DNA of 64,000 bases from an uncultured Schumannella sp. (GCF_905479755.1 NZ_CAJQNT010000022.1:1-64000); one strand, 5' to 3'; counted from the first letter of the stretch, positions 1 to 7,975 are shown. Notes: generated from the letters alone by a model not told the origin. Translations and numbers: made by a program.

Positions 1-114
1 CGGCCATCGCTCGACCGAGCCGGTTCATTACATCGAGACGAGAAGCAATAGTCAGCATTCGATGACTATACAGCTCTCGATGAACTTACGTCGAGCTACG
101 CTGATCTCTCCGCC

Positions 115-951
115 GTGTTGCGACGATCATCTGAATTCGCCTACATTCGCTTCGAAGCATCCCAACCCAACGAGACCTGGCAATCCGACATGACCCACTG
201 GCGCCTTGCCGATGGCACCACGGTTGAGATCCTGACATTCCTCGACGACTGCTCCCGCTTCGCGATCTCGATCACCGCCCACCCCACCGTCACCACAACA
301 ACCCTGGTCGACGTCTTCAACACCGCGATCACCGCCCACGGTTGCCCCGCCTCAACGCTCACCGACAACGGGATGATCTTCACCGTCCGACTCGCAGGCC
401 GCCGCCGAGAAGGCGGCCGCAACGCCTTCGAGCACGAGCTTCAGCGTCGTGGGATCCGACAAAAGAACGGATCACCCGCTCACCCGCAAACCCAAGGCAA
501 AGTCGAACGGTTCCAGCAGACGATGAAGAAATGGCTCACCGCCGCGACACCCGCCGACACGCTGCAGCAGCTCCAGCACGACATCGACGCGTTTCGTGAG
601 CACTACAACCAGCACCGCCCTCACCGCTCGCTGCCTCACCACGCAACCCCGGCGACTCGCTACCAGGGCCTGCCCAAAGCAACCCCCAGCACCGCCACGA
701 CCGACAGCGCGCATCACCGCGTCAGACACGACCGGATCGACAAGAACGGCACCGTCACACTCCGCGTCGCAAGCCGGCTCCGCCACATCCCACTCGGCCG
801 CGCCCACGCTCGAACCCGCGTCCTGATCCTGGTCCAGGAACTCGACGTCCGAGTCATCAACGCCAGCACCGGCCAACTCCTCCGCGAGCTCACCATCGAC
901 ACCACCCGCGACTACCAACCCCTGGGAACCAGAAAACCCCCGAACCAATAG
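115..951 (+). pseudogene. IS481-family transposase, 5'-truncated
   Basis: DDE integrase-core transposase of the IS481 type. The protein retains the first catalytic Asp in NETWQSDMTHW, the second in LTDNGM, and the catalytic Glu in GKVERFQQTMKKW. The RNase H fold is followed by the C-terminal beta domain ending TRDYQPLG. The N-terminal helix-turn-helix half (roughly 100-150 residues in the family) is missing: upstream in frame there is only a short unrelated stretch to a stop at 49-51, and the other two frames show no transposase-like sequence. The reading frame from 115 starts at GTG without a convincing ribosome site. I read it as a decayed or rearranged insertion sequence. The left end of the element is not in this window. 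Confidence 0.85.
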
Positions 952-965
952 GTTCGAGGGTTTCC
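931..965 (+). terminator. Hairpin at the 3' end of the transposase
   Basis: An inverted repeat of about 14 bp (AAAACCCCCGAACC against GGTTCGAGGGTTTCC, 4-nt loop, one mismatch) spans the transposase stop codon and ends 21 bp before tRNA-Ser. It could terminate the transposase, or tRNA-Ser transcription coming from the other side. It could also be part of the insertion-sequence end. The exact right terminus of the element is not identifiable without another copy. Confidence 0.5.
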
Positions 966-985
966 TATGTCCTGAGAGAGGACAG

Positions 986-1076
986 TGGCGGTACCGGTGG
1001 GATTTGAACCCACGGTGGGTTTAAGGCCCACACAACTTTTCGAGAGTTGCACCTTCGGCCGCTCGGACACGGTACC
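986..1076 (-). tRNA. tRNA-Ser(CGA)
   Basis: The minus strand folds as a class II tRNA. The acceptor is GGTACCG/CGGTACC, with discriminator G and an encoded CCA end (986-988). The anticodon loop is CTCGAAA with anticodon CGA. A long variable arm follows, then the T arm GTGGG-TTCAAAT-CCCAC. The length of 91 nt with CCA suits tRNA-Ser. The 3' end faces the truncated insertion sequence, a common site for mobile-element insertion. Confidence 0.96.
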
Positions 1077-1119
1077 GCCGACCATCCTAACGCAGGGATG
1101 CGGGCTTGCCGAATCGTGC

Positions 1120-1172
1120 TTGACGCATCCATTCAACCGGTCTAGCCTCGTATTCAACCGAACAGTTGAATA
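1120..1172 (+). promoter_or_regulatory. Promoter and operator of the ArsR-SRPBCC pair
   Basis: A -35 TTGACG (1120-1125) and -10 TAGCCT (1143-1148) are 17 bp apart. A perfect 8-bp inverted repeat TATTCAAC-N6-GTTGAATA lies at 1151-1172, just after the -10, and a further half site ATTCAACCG (1131-1139) lies in the spacer, 21 bp from the same motif at 1152. The arrangement suits autorepression by the downstream ArsR protein. The binding itself is inferred. Confidence 0.72.
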
Positions 1173-1180
1173 AGGAGACG

Positions 1181-1543
1181 ATGGGCGAGAGCGACGCGAA
1201 CGACCAGCTCGACCGGGCCTTTTTGGCGCTGGCCGATCCGGTCCGGCGCAGCATCATCGCCCGGCTGAGTCGCGGGCCAGCCACGGTCAACGAACTCGCC
1301 GAGCCCTTCGACATCACGGTGCAGGCCGTCTCGAAGCACATCGCCGTGCTCGAACAGGCCGGTCTCGTGACGAGAACACGGGATGCCCAACGGCGCCCCG
1401 TGCACCTCGACCCCGCGGCCCTCGAACGCCTCACGGCGTGGATCGACCGCTACCGCCTCGACGCCGAGCGGCAGTTTCGCGCGCTCGACGGGCTTTTGGC
1501 CCGAATGACCGACCCAACCACAACCTCAGGAGAGAAGCCATGA
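1181..1543 (+). CDS. ArsR-family winged-helix repressor
   Basis: 120-residue DNA-binding regulator with the ArsR fold: an ALADPVRRSIIARL helix near residue 17, then helix-turn-helix TVNELAEPFDITVQAVSKHI and the wing LVTRTRDAQRRPVHLDP. It has no cysteine or histidine pair typical of metal sensors, so it belongs to the non-metal branch often paired with SRPBCC proteins. ATG 1181 is chosen because AAGGAG lies just upstream (1172-1177); a TTG at 1166 would be inside the operator palindrome. The stop overlaps the start of the next gene (ATGA), so the two are translationally coupled. The inverted repeat over the promoter suggests autoregulation. The ligand is unknown. Confidence 0.9.
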   Translation: MGESDANDQLDRAFLALADPVRRSIIARLSRGPATVNELAEPFDITVQAVSKHIAVLEQAGLVTRTRDAQRRPVHLDPAALERLTAWIDRYRLDAERQFRALDGLLARMTDPTTTSGEKP

Positions 1544-2013
1544 GCAACGCATTGACCGTCAACGCCCCCGAAGGCCTGCCCTTCGTCACGTTCGAGCGCG
1601 AGTTCGACGCCCCCGTTGCGGCGGTGTTCCGCGCGCACCAGGACCCCGAGCTCGCGAAGCAGTGGCTCGCGCCGGAAGGCTACGAGATGGTCATCGACCG
1701 CTACGACTTCGCCACCGCCGGCGGCTACCGCTACCTGCACAAGAACGACGGCGAGGAGTACGCCTTCAACGGCGTCTATCACGTGGTGCGCGAGAACGAC
1801 CTCACGACTCAGACCTTCGAGTTTGAAGGCTTTCCCGACGTCGTCACCATCGAAATCAACCGATTCATCGACCTCGGCAACGGCCGCACGAGGATCGAAG
1901 GGCAGTCGACCTTCCCGAGTCTCGAGGCCCGCGACGGCATGGTCGAGAGCGGCATGGAGGTCGGGATGGTCGAAAGCTACGACAAGCTCGACGCGCTGCT
2001 CCCCTCCGCCTGA
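1540..2013 (+). CDS. SRPBCC (AHSA1-type) domain protein
   Basis: 157-residue single-domain START/Bet v1-like protein of the activator-of-Hsp90-ATPase 1 group. The family hallmark is an N-terminal strand FEREFDAPVAAVFRAHQDP, then LAKQWLAPEGYEM, an antiparallel sheet that wraps a hydrophobic cavity, and a C-terminal helix near MEVGMVESYDKLDALL. The start ATG overlaps the stop of the ArsR gene by four bases. ArsR-SRPBCC pairs are common in actinobacteria; the repressor is thought to control the binding protein, but the bound molecule is not known. No signal peptide or membrane segment is seen, so it is probably cytosolic. Confidence 0.88.
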   Translation: MSNALTVNAPEGLPFVTFEREFDAPVAAVFRAHQDPELAKQWLAPEGYEMVIDRYDFATAGGYRYLHKNDGEEYAFNGVYHVVRENDLTTQTFEFEGFPDVVTIEINRFIDLGNGRTRIEGQSTFPSLEARDGMVESGMEVGMVESYDKLDALLPSA

Positions 2014-2039
2014 GCGGGCACCGGCCCGGCTGCCCGCTC
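2012..2039 (+). terminator. Hairpin after the SRPBCC gene
   Basis: Perfect 9-bp stem GAGCGGGCA / TGCCCGCTC with a 10-nt loop, overlapping the stop codon. The following sequence has no strong T run, so termination strength is uncertain. Confidence 0.55.
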
Positions 2040-2047
2040 GCTGATTC

Positions 2048-2129
2048 ACGAAATGCAGGAGAACCTGCCGTTCGGGTCGGCCGCGCTCCCGCCACGCGGG
2101 CATCCTTCGCGAAATCTCCTGCATTTCGT
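2048..2129. repeat. 82-bp palindromic element, copy 1
   Basis: The ends form an inverted repeat: ACGAAATGCAGGAGA (2048-2062) against TCTCCTGCATTTCGT (2115-2129). The interior contains CCGCCACGCGGGC. A second copy of identical length lies 172 bp downstream. It sits in the 350-bp gene-free stretch between the SRPBCC gene and radA. Size, terminal inverted repeats and copy number suggest a MITE- or REP-like element with no coding capacity. Confidence 0.75.
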
Positions 2130-2219
2130 GAACAACGGCGGGGGCAGCGGCGGATCGAGGTCGGCGCCTCGGTCGCAGCCGCATCCGCTCGTGCGACGCG
2201 CTTCAGCCTCCCCCCTTCG

Positions 2220-2301
2220 ACGAAATGCAGGAGATTCTGCAATTCAGCCCCACGGCACCCCCGCCACGCGGGCGCAGGGCGCGGAATCTCCTGCATTTCG
2301 T
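2220..2301. repeat. 82-bp palindromic element, copy 2
   Basis: Same length and same ends as copy 1 (ACGAAATGCAGGAGATT ... AATCTCCTGCATTTCGT), with a partly conserved interior (CCCGCCACGCGGGC). Both copies are followed by the same GAACAACGGCGGGGGC, so either a larger unit was duplicated or the element has a preferred site. The stretch between the copies (2130-2219) shows no gene. Confidence 0.75.
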
Positions 2302-2364
2302 GAACAACGGCGGGGGCGGGACGGATGCGCGGGCGGCGTCGGCGGCCGCGCCTAGGCTGTCCGC

Positions 2365-3717
2365 ATGGCTCGCCCCGCATCCGCCGCATACCGCTGCACC
2401 GAGTGCGGCTGGACCGGCGCCAAGTGGTACGGCCAGTGCCCCGAATGCCAGGCCTGGGGCACCGTCGCCGAAGCGGATGCGCCCCGCAGCACCGTCTCCG
2501 CCGCCAGCGTGAGCGCGGCGCGCGCCGCCCGCCCGATCACCGAACTCGACACGAACGCCGTCCCGCGCTGGGGCACCGGCATCGCCGAACTCGACCGTGT
2601 GCTCGGCGGCGGCATCGTGCCGGGTGCCGCGATCCTGCTCTCCGGCGAACCGGGCGTCGGTAAGTCGACGCTGCTGCTGGAGGCCGCCGCCCGTGCCGCC
2701 GCGACCGGCCGTCGGGTGCTGTACGCGAGCGCCGAAGAGTCCACCGCGCAGGTGCGGCTGCGCGCCGAGCGCACCGGGGCCCTGCACGACGAGCTTTACC
2801 TCGCCGCCGAGACCGACCTCGCCACCATCCTCGGCCAGGTCGATGCCGTGAAGCCCGAGCTGCTCATCGTCGACAGCGTGCAAACCGTCTCGAGCGCGAT
2901 GAGCGAGGGCGCCCCCGGCCAGCCCGCGCAGGTGCGCGAGGTCGCCGGCACGCTCATCCGCGTCGCCAAGGAGCGCGGACTGCCGGTGCTGCTCGTCGGC
3001 CACGTCACCAAAGACGGTTCGATCGCCGGCCCGCGACTGCTCGAACATCTCGTGGATGTGGTGTGCAGCTTTGAGGGCGACCGCCAGACGAGCCTGCGCT
3101 TCGTGCGCGCACTCAAGAACCGCTTCGGTCCCACCGACGAGGTCGGCTGCTTCGAGATGACCGGCGATGGCATCGCCGAAGTGCCCGACCCGTCGGGGCT
3201 GTTCCTGTCGCGCGGCGGCACCCCGGTCAGCGGCACCTGCGTCACCATCGCGCTCGAAGGGCGGCGCGCGCTGCCGGTCGAGGTGCAAGCGCTCGTCGTC
3301 GGCACCCAGGCCCCGCAGCCGCGTCGGGTCGTCGGTGGTGTCGACTCCTCGCGGGTGGCCATGCTGCTTGCGGTGCTTGAGCGGCGCTGCGGGCTGCGCC
3401 TCGGCCAGATGGATGTGTACGTCTCGACCGTCGGGGGCATCCGGCTCGTGGAACCCGCCGCCGACCTCGCGATCGCGCTCGCCATCGCGAGTGCGGTGAA
3501 GGATGTGGCACTGCCGCAGACGCTCGCGGCGGTCGGCGAGATCAGCCTCGCGGGCGAGATCCGCCCGGTCGCGGCGGCGAAGCAGCGCGCCAGCGAGGCG
3601 CGCCGACTGGGGTATTCGACGGTGCTCGACCAGGAGGCCGGGCCCTTGCGCGAGGCGCTGCGGCGGGCGTTCGCGGCGGCGGATGCGAGCACGCCGGCGG
3701 GGGTTCCGGAGTTCTAG
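2365..3717 (+). CDS. radA: DNA repair ATPase/helicase RadA
   Basis: RadA (Sms) is a RecA-like ATPase that extends heteroduplex DNA at recombination intermediates. The 450-residue protein begins with a four-cysteine zinc finger (YRCTECGW...GQCPECQAWG, residues 9-32), then the ATPase core with Walker A GEPGVGKST (94-102), LLIVDSVQT as Walker B, and the RadA signature KNRFG. A C-terminal Lon-protease-like domain (PVEVQALV to GEIRPVAAAKQR) lacks a protease active site, as usual. Length is normal. The -10 box TAGGCT (2353-2358) lies 6 nt before ATG with no Shine-Dalgarno, so the mRNA is probably leaderless. Confidence 0.97.
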   Translation: MARPASAAYRCTECGWTGAKWYGQCPECQAWGTVAEADAPRSTVSAASVSAARAARPITELDTNAVPRWGTGIAELDRVLGGGIVPGAAILLSGEPGVGKSTLLLEAAARAAATGRRVLYASAEESTAQVRLRAERTGALHDELYLAAETDLATILGQVDAVKPELLIVDSVQTVSSAMSEGAPGQPAQVREVAGTLIRVAKERGLPVLLVGHVTKDGSIAGPRLLEHLVDVVCSFEGDRQTSLRFVRALKNRFGPTDEVGCFEMTGDGIAEVPDPSGLFLSRGGTPVSGTCVTIALEGRRALPVEVQALVVGTQAPQPRRVVGGVDSSRVAMLLAVLERRCGLRLGQMDVYVSTVGGIRLVEPAADLAIALAIASAVKDVALPQTLAAVGEISLAGEIRPVAAAKQRASEARRLGYSTVLDQEAGPLREALRRAFAAADASTPAGVPEF

Positions 3718-3718
3718 C

Positions 3719-3934
3719 GGTTTCGATACGTCGCTGCGCGACTACTCAACCCGCGGAACACGCGGTTTCGATACGCCCTCCGGCCTACTCAACCGGCTCA
3801 GGTCGCCGGTCGAGTAGGGCGCGCAGCGACCGTATCGAGACCAGTGCCCGTGCAGCACCGCGGTTCCGATACGCCCTGCGGGCTACTCAACCCGCGGAAC
3901 ACGCGGTTTCGATACGCCCTGCGGGCTACTCAAC
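3719..3934. repeat. Cluster of CGATACG/CTACTCAACC palindromic repeats
   Basis: Four units of about 34 bp with the form GGTTTCGATACG-(8-11 nt)-CTACTCAACC begin near 3719, 3761, 3861 and 3903. One is followed by an inverted partner (GGTCGAGTAGGGCGC...CGTATCGAGACC) to give an 80-bp hairpin at about 3761-3841. The cluster lies between convergent radA and the adaptor remnant. Related clusters occur at 5678, 14075 and 37137 in this window. The rest of 3935-3994 shows nothing recognisable. Confidence 0.85.
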
Positions 3935-3994
3935 CAGCAAGACGGCCTGCCCGACCGGGTCTCAGCTCCCGGTCGAACAGGCCGCGCGGCGAGT

Positions 3995-4360
3995 TTAGCG
4001 CCCGCCGACTCCCCCGGGCCGGACGCCGTCCGGCAGCGTGCCGCCGAACCCCGCGCCCGTCTCCTCGGTCGTTCCCCCGAGGTCGCTCAACCCGCCGGTC
4101 TCGGTAATGGTCTCCTCGGTCTCGGCCGTCAGGTCCGCGATCACCACCACGTCACCCACCGTGATGCCCGAGACGATCTCGACCACTTCGGTGCCGAACG
4201 CGCCCACCTCGACGGGCACGGTGGCCAACTCGCCGCCGTCGAGCACCGAGACGGTGTCGCCGGCATCCGAGCGATGCAGGGCCGAGATCGGGATCACGAC
4301 CACACGGTCCGCGGTCGCCACCGACACCGCGACCTGCGCCGCGGCCCCGTTGAGGAGCAC
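3995..4360 (-). pseudogene. C-terminal remnant of a second HlyD-type adaptor
   Basis: 121 codons from a GTG. The sequence resembles only the membrane-proximal C-terminal domain of membrane-fusion adaptors: a VVVIPISALH strand, a turn of the type TVSVLDGGE, EIVSGITVGDVVVI, then a low-complexity Gly/Thr tail. The lipoyl and hairpin domains are missing. The open frame continues upstream to overlap the end of the complete adaptor gene in another frame, and no ribosome site is evident. I infer a deletion that removed the rest of a paralogous adaptor. It could instead be translated as a small soluble protein. Confidence 0.6.
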
Positions 4361-4388
4361 CGCATCACCCGTGTCCGCTTCGCCGCGC

Positions 4389-5567
4389 TCACTGGCCCGG
4401 CGCCTGTCCGCCGAAGTCGGGACGCTCGCCGGTCCCGAAACCCGTACCGGGCTCGAAGTTGCCCGTGAAGCCCTCGGGGAAGCCGCCGGTCGTGCCGGCG
4501 TTCCCTTCGCCCGGGGTGAAGGTGGCGACGAGGACTTCGTCGCCCTCCGCGATCCCGGAGATGATTTCGGTCAGCGTGCCGACGGTCTCGCCCACCTCGA
4601 CGGTGGTGACGACCTGCTCGCCGTCGGCGGTGATGACCGTGACGGTGCTCGTCTCTCCGTCGGTCGTGACCGCGGCGCTCGACACGGTCAGCACGTCGGT
4701 GCGCCGTTCGTAGATGATCTCGGCGGTCACCGAGATGCCGTCGAACAGGCCCTCGGCCGTGCCGGTGACGTCAATGCTGACCGGATACGCAGCGGCACCC
4801 GTGTCGGTCGAGGGGAGCATCCCGACCTCGCTCACGACGCCGAAGAACGCCACACCGTCATCGGTGGCGAGTTCGACCTGGTTTCCGACCGCGAGCAGGG
4901 CGACGTCGGCCTCGCCGACGGTCACATCGACCGCCCACGCGTCGGTTCCGACGATCGTGAAGGCGGCCGCGCTTGCGCCGCCGGCGGCGGATCCGACCGA
5001 GTCCCCGACCTCGACGGCCACGGCGGTGATGACGCCGGCCGCCGGAGCGGTGAGCGTCGCGTCGTCGACGGCGTCTTCGGCATCCTCAACGGCCGCTTCG
5101 GCGACCTCGACGGCCGCGGCGTTGGCCGAGATCTGCGCGAGATCGGCCGTGCTGCCGTCGCTTTCGTCAGAGCTGTTGGAGAGCTTCGCTTCCGCGCTCG
5201 CGAGGTCGGCCTTCGCCTGAAGCAGGGCCGCGTCGAGGCTGAGCGTGTCGACCGTCGCCAAGGTGTCGCCCGCCTCGACGGTGTCACCCTCCTCGACCGC
5301 GACCTTGGTGACCGTGCCCGACACCGCGAACGAGACCTCCTCGTTGACGAGGGGGCTGAGCGTGCCGGAGGTCGAGACGCTCTTGTCGAGGGTTTCGAGG
5401 CTGGCGATAGCGGTGGTGGTGATGGTCTCTTCGCTCGACGAGGCGGTCGCCGGCAGCACGACGGTCACCACGACGACGGCGGTTGCGGCAACTACGGCAG
5501 CGGCGGCGGACCCGATGACGATCCACCGGCGACGGCGTAGTTGCGCGAAGGCGCTGCGGAAGTTCAT
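4389..5567 (-). CDS. HlyD/RND-type membrane-fusion adaptor subunit
   Basis: 392-residue adaptor normally working with an ABC or RND-type exporter. An Arg-rich N-terminus precedes one membrane helix (about residues 18-42). Then come the split lipoyl/barrel-sandwich parts (EEVSFAVSGTVTKVAVEEGDTV and TLTAPAAGVITAVAVEVGDSV) flanking a short alpha-hairpin, a beta-barrel, and a C-terminal domain ending in a Gly/Phe-rich tail. ATG 5567 is chosen for GAGAGGAG just upstream; an earlier start would add eight residues. No transporter ATPase or permease is adjacent, so its partner must be elsewhere or lost. A truncated paralogue follows immediately. Confidence 0.85.
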   Translation of the reverse strand: MNFRSAFAQLRRRRWIVIGSAAAAVVAATAVVVVTVVLPATASSSEETITTTAIASLETLDKSVSTSGTLSPLVNEEVSFAVSGTVTKVAVEEGDTVEAGDTLATVDTLSLDAALLQAKADLASAEAKLSNSSDESDGSTADLAQISANAAAVEVAEAAVEDAEDAVDDATLTAPAAGVITAVAVEVGDSVGSAAGGASAAAFTIVGTDAWAVDVTVGEADVALLAVGNQVELATDDGVAFFGVVSEVGMLPSTDTGAAAYPVSIDVTGTAEGLFDGISVTAEIIYERRTDVLTVSSAAVTTDGETSTVTVITADGEQVVTTVEVGETVGTLTEIISGIAEGDEVLVATFTPGEGNAGTTGGFPEGFTGNFEPGTGFGTGERPDFGGQAPGQ

Positions 5568-5677
5568 GATCTCCTCTCGGCCGCGCGGCATGCGCGGGGA
5601 TGCATGACCCGAAAGCTACGGACGCGGTCTATGCGCGATCGTTCTGCTTCCTGAGAAACAGCCGCGAGAGGGGGGCG

Positions 5678-5915
5678 GTTTCGATACGTCGCTCCGCGAC
5701 TACTCAACCCGCCCAACTCGCCGGTCGAGTAGGGCGCGAAGCGCCCGTATCGAGACCAGCGACCGCGCGCACAGACGCGGTTTCGATACGGCCTCCGGCC
5801 TACTCAACCGGCCCAACTCGCCGGTCGAGTAGGGCGCACAGCGCCCGTATCGAGACCAGCCCCGCGCGCAACTGCGCGGTTTCGATACGTCGCTCCGCGA
5901 CTACGCAACCGGCGG
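5678..5915. repeat. Second cluster of CGATACG/CTACTCAACC palindromes
   Basis: Two complete head-to-head hairpins (about 5679-5756 and 5779-5860) and one single unit (5877-5911). Each hairpin pairs GGTTTCGATACG...CTACTCAACC with GGTCGAGTAGGGCGC...CGTATCGAGACC. The cluster fills most of the 353-bp gap between the adaptor start and the next minus-strand gene end. The remaining part (5568-5677) probably holds the adaptor promoter, but no convincing boxes were found. Confidence 0.85.
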
Positions 5916-5920
5916 GTGGG

Positions 5921-6547
5921 CTAGTTGAGCAGGAACTGCTTCGTCTCGGCCGACTCGGCCTCACCGAGCTTCACCGTGAGGTGGTAGCTCGCCCCGCCCG
6001 CGATGACCTCGGGCCGGGTGCCCGAGCAGGTGTCGGTGGACGAGCGCGTCCGGTCCCAGGCGAACGGCGTCGTCGCGAGCGTCTGCCCGGGCTCGAGCAC
6101 GATGACCGACTCGGTCGGCTCCTCCTGGCAGTCCGTCGACGTCCAGATCTGTTCGGCACCGCTCGTGATCAGGTACTCCTGCGCGCCCGTGCCCACGTCG
6201 TAGCTGCAGGCCGCGGCGCCCGCATTCTCGATCTCCATCGAGAGCATCGGCTGCTCGGAGTTGCCGTAACTCGACGCGTCGGTGACCGCCGTGAGACGCA
6301 CCATGGCGGGATCACAGGCCGCGGCTTCGCTCGGATCGGCCGACGGATCGGTCGTGGCGGCATCCGTCGCCGCGGGCGAACTGGTCTCGACGGGCGCGGG
6401 CGTCGACGCGGGCTCTCCCGCCCCAGGACGAACAACGATCAGCACGATGACGATGACGACGGCGAGCACGCCGAGTCCGACGAGCGCGCGACGTCGCCAA
6501 TACACCGAGGGCGGCTGCGGGCCGACCGGATGACGGAGCGTCGACAT
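5921..6547 (-). CDS. Membrane-anchored extracytoplasmic protein of unknown function
   Basis: 208 residues. A short cytosolic N-terminus with YWRRRALVG is followed by one strongly hydrophobic segment (about residues 22-41), a Pro/Ala/Thr/Ser-rich linker (about 43-75), and a C-terminal beta-rich domain with two cysteine pairs (CDP, CSY; CQEE, CSGT) that could form disulfides outside the cell. The fold resembles DUF4232-like actinobacterial envelope proteins, but I cannot assign a function. The -10 box TAACCT (complement of 6554-6559) lies 6 nt from the ATG, so it is probably leaderless and transcribed on its own. Confidence 0.72.
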   Translation of the reverse strand: MSTLRHPVGPQPPSVYWRRRALVGLGVLAVVIVIVLIVVRPGAGEPASTPAPVETSSPAATDAATTDPSADPSEAAACDPAMVRLTAVTDASSYGNSEQPMLSMEIENAGAAACSYDVGTGAQEYLITSGAEQIWTSTDCQEEPTESVIVLEPGQTLATTPFAWDRTRSSTDTCSGTRPEVIAGGASYHLTVKLGEAESAETKQFLLN

Positions 6548-6556
6548 GCGGACAGG

Positions 6557-7819
6557 TTAACGCCGACGCAGCGGCCATCCTGTCTCCCGCGCGGGGGTCG
6601 ACGAAACCGCCGCAACGGGCTGATCGGCGAGTTCCGCCTCCACCATGAGCGCGAACTCACGCAGGCTCGACAGATCGATCGTGTCGCGATCGCGCGGGGA
6701 CGAATCGAAGACGCACACCACGCCGACCGGCTCGCCCGAGGGCGCCCGAACCGGGTACCCCGCGTAGAACCGCACGCGCGGCTCCTCGATGACGAACTTG
6801 TTGTGCACGAACCGCGAGTCGCGAAGCGTGTCAGGAACGATGAGGGGTCGTCCGCTCTGCGCGGAGTGGTAGCAGAATGAATGCTCGATCGAGATCAGCG
6901 GAAGGTCGGGCCCGACGAGCGACTTGTACCACTGCTGGTTGTCGTCGACCAGCGTGAAGGCGGCGTAGCTGGTGCGAAAGACGGTTCGTGCGGCGCGGAC
7001 GATCCGGTCGAAGCGCTCTTCGGGCTCGGTGCCCGCGATTCCGGTTCGGCGCACCGCGTCCGCGCGCTGCTCCGGGTTCAGTCGCTGCACGCTCGGCGGA
7101 GTTGCCGCAAGGGTGTCGGGCGAGACGCCATCGGCCAGAATCTCCGCCCAGAACGCGTAGCGCGCCGAGTCACCGTAGACGTTGTCGATGTCGCCGGGCG
7201 TCTCGGGCAGTTCAACGAAGGTCACGCCAAGGCGTGCGTCGCACTCTCTGCGTGTGAGCTCGTTGAGCTGACGAGCCCGCCGGTCGAGGACGCGTGCGAA
7301 GGGGCCGGCGAACACCGGGATCGAGGGGATCGGCTGGATTCCCGTGACCAGGATCTGCGTGCCGGGATCGCGACGCCGCTCGATCTCATCGAGCGCCCGG
7401 CGCAATTCCCACTCCCACTCCGCGCGCGACGTCATCGCCATGACGTCGTTGACCCCGAGCACGAGACAGACGATCGCGTAGACATCAAGCGGATGTCTCC
7501 GCAGCTCGGCCGCTGCGTGACGCATCTGCATGTCGGGGCGAACGGCCCCGCCGACGGTCACGCCACCGTGTCGCCGATGAGCCAGGGCGCGACAGAGCGT
7601 ACCCACCAGGCCGAGCTCATGCGTGACGACACCCCACCCGCTCGCAGCACCAGAACCCACGACAAGCACTTCGAGCGCATCCGGACCGGCGGCGTGGGCG
7701 CGCGGAGCGTCGCGCGGCCGCGGCACCGTGTCGAGTTCACCTTCGCGCCATGCCGCCCACGCTCGCACCGGGATTCGAAGCACCGTCCATGGGTCAATCA
7801 CGAACCCGTTCCACCCCAT
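6557..7819 (-). CDS. SGNH-like hydrolase domain fused to a GAF domain
   Basis: 420 residues in two parts. Residues about 50-235 look like an SGNH/GDSL esterase: block I region VVGSGAASGWGV (53-64), block III GVND (122-125), and a Rossmann-like core. The usual GDS nucleophile motif is replaced by GSGAASG, and the C-terminal DxxH motif is not clear (DGVSPD), so activity is doubtful. Residues about 265-405 form a GAF sensor domain (FDRIVRAARTVFRTSYAAFT, SFCYHSAQSGRPLIVPDTL, RFYAGYPVRAPSGEPVGVV). The GAF part resembles those of signalling proteins, but no kinase or cyclase domain follows. Function is unknown; regulation of an enzyme or pseudoenzyme by a small ligand is a guess. Confidence 0.75.
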   Translation of the reverse strand: MGWNGFVIDPWTVLRIPVRAWAAWREGELDTVPRPRDAPRAHAAGPDALEVLVVGSGAASGWGVVTHELGLVGTLCRALAHRRHGGVTVGGAVRPDMQMRHAAAELRRHPLDVYAIVCLVLGVNDVMAMTSRAEWEWELRRALDEIERRRDPGTQILVTGIQPIPSIPVFAGPFARVLDRRARQLNELTRRECDARLGVTFVELPETPGDIDNVYGDSARYAFWAEILADGVSPDTLAATPPSVQRLNPEQRADAVRRTGIAGTEPEERFDRIVRAARTVFRTSYAAFTLVDDNQQWYKSLVGPDLPLISIEHSFCYHSAQSGRPLIVPDTLRDSRFVHNKFVIEEPRVRFYAGYPVRAPSGEPVGVVCVFDSSPRDRDTIDLSSLREFALMVEAELADQPVAAVSSTPARETGWPLRRR

Positions 7820-7975
7820 TTAATGCGAGGCGGCCGCGCCTCGGAATCTGCAATACCGCCCCCGCGGTGCGATGAGTGTACGTGATCGCGAGTCGAAGAC
7901 ATGCTCGATTTCAGAACGCACGACGTCGCCACTCGAACGCGTCCGCGCAACGCGCGGGCGACGGGCGTCCGGGGC

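Noticed and set aside
4038-5540. A 500-codon open frame opposite the adaptor gene
   Set aside because: Antisense shadow with low-complexity Arg/Gly/Asp content; the minus-strand adaptor has a signal, a membrane helix and a Shine-Dalgarno.
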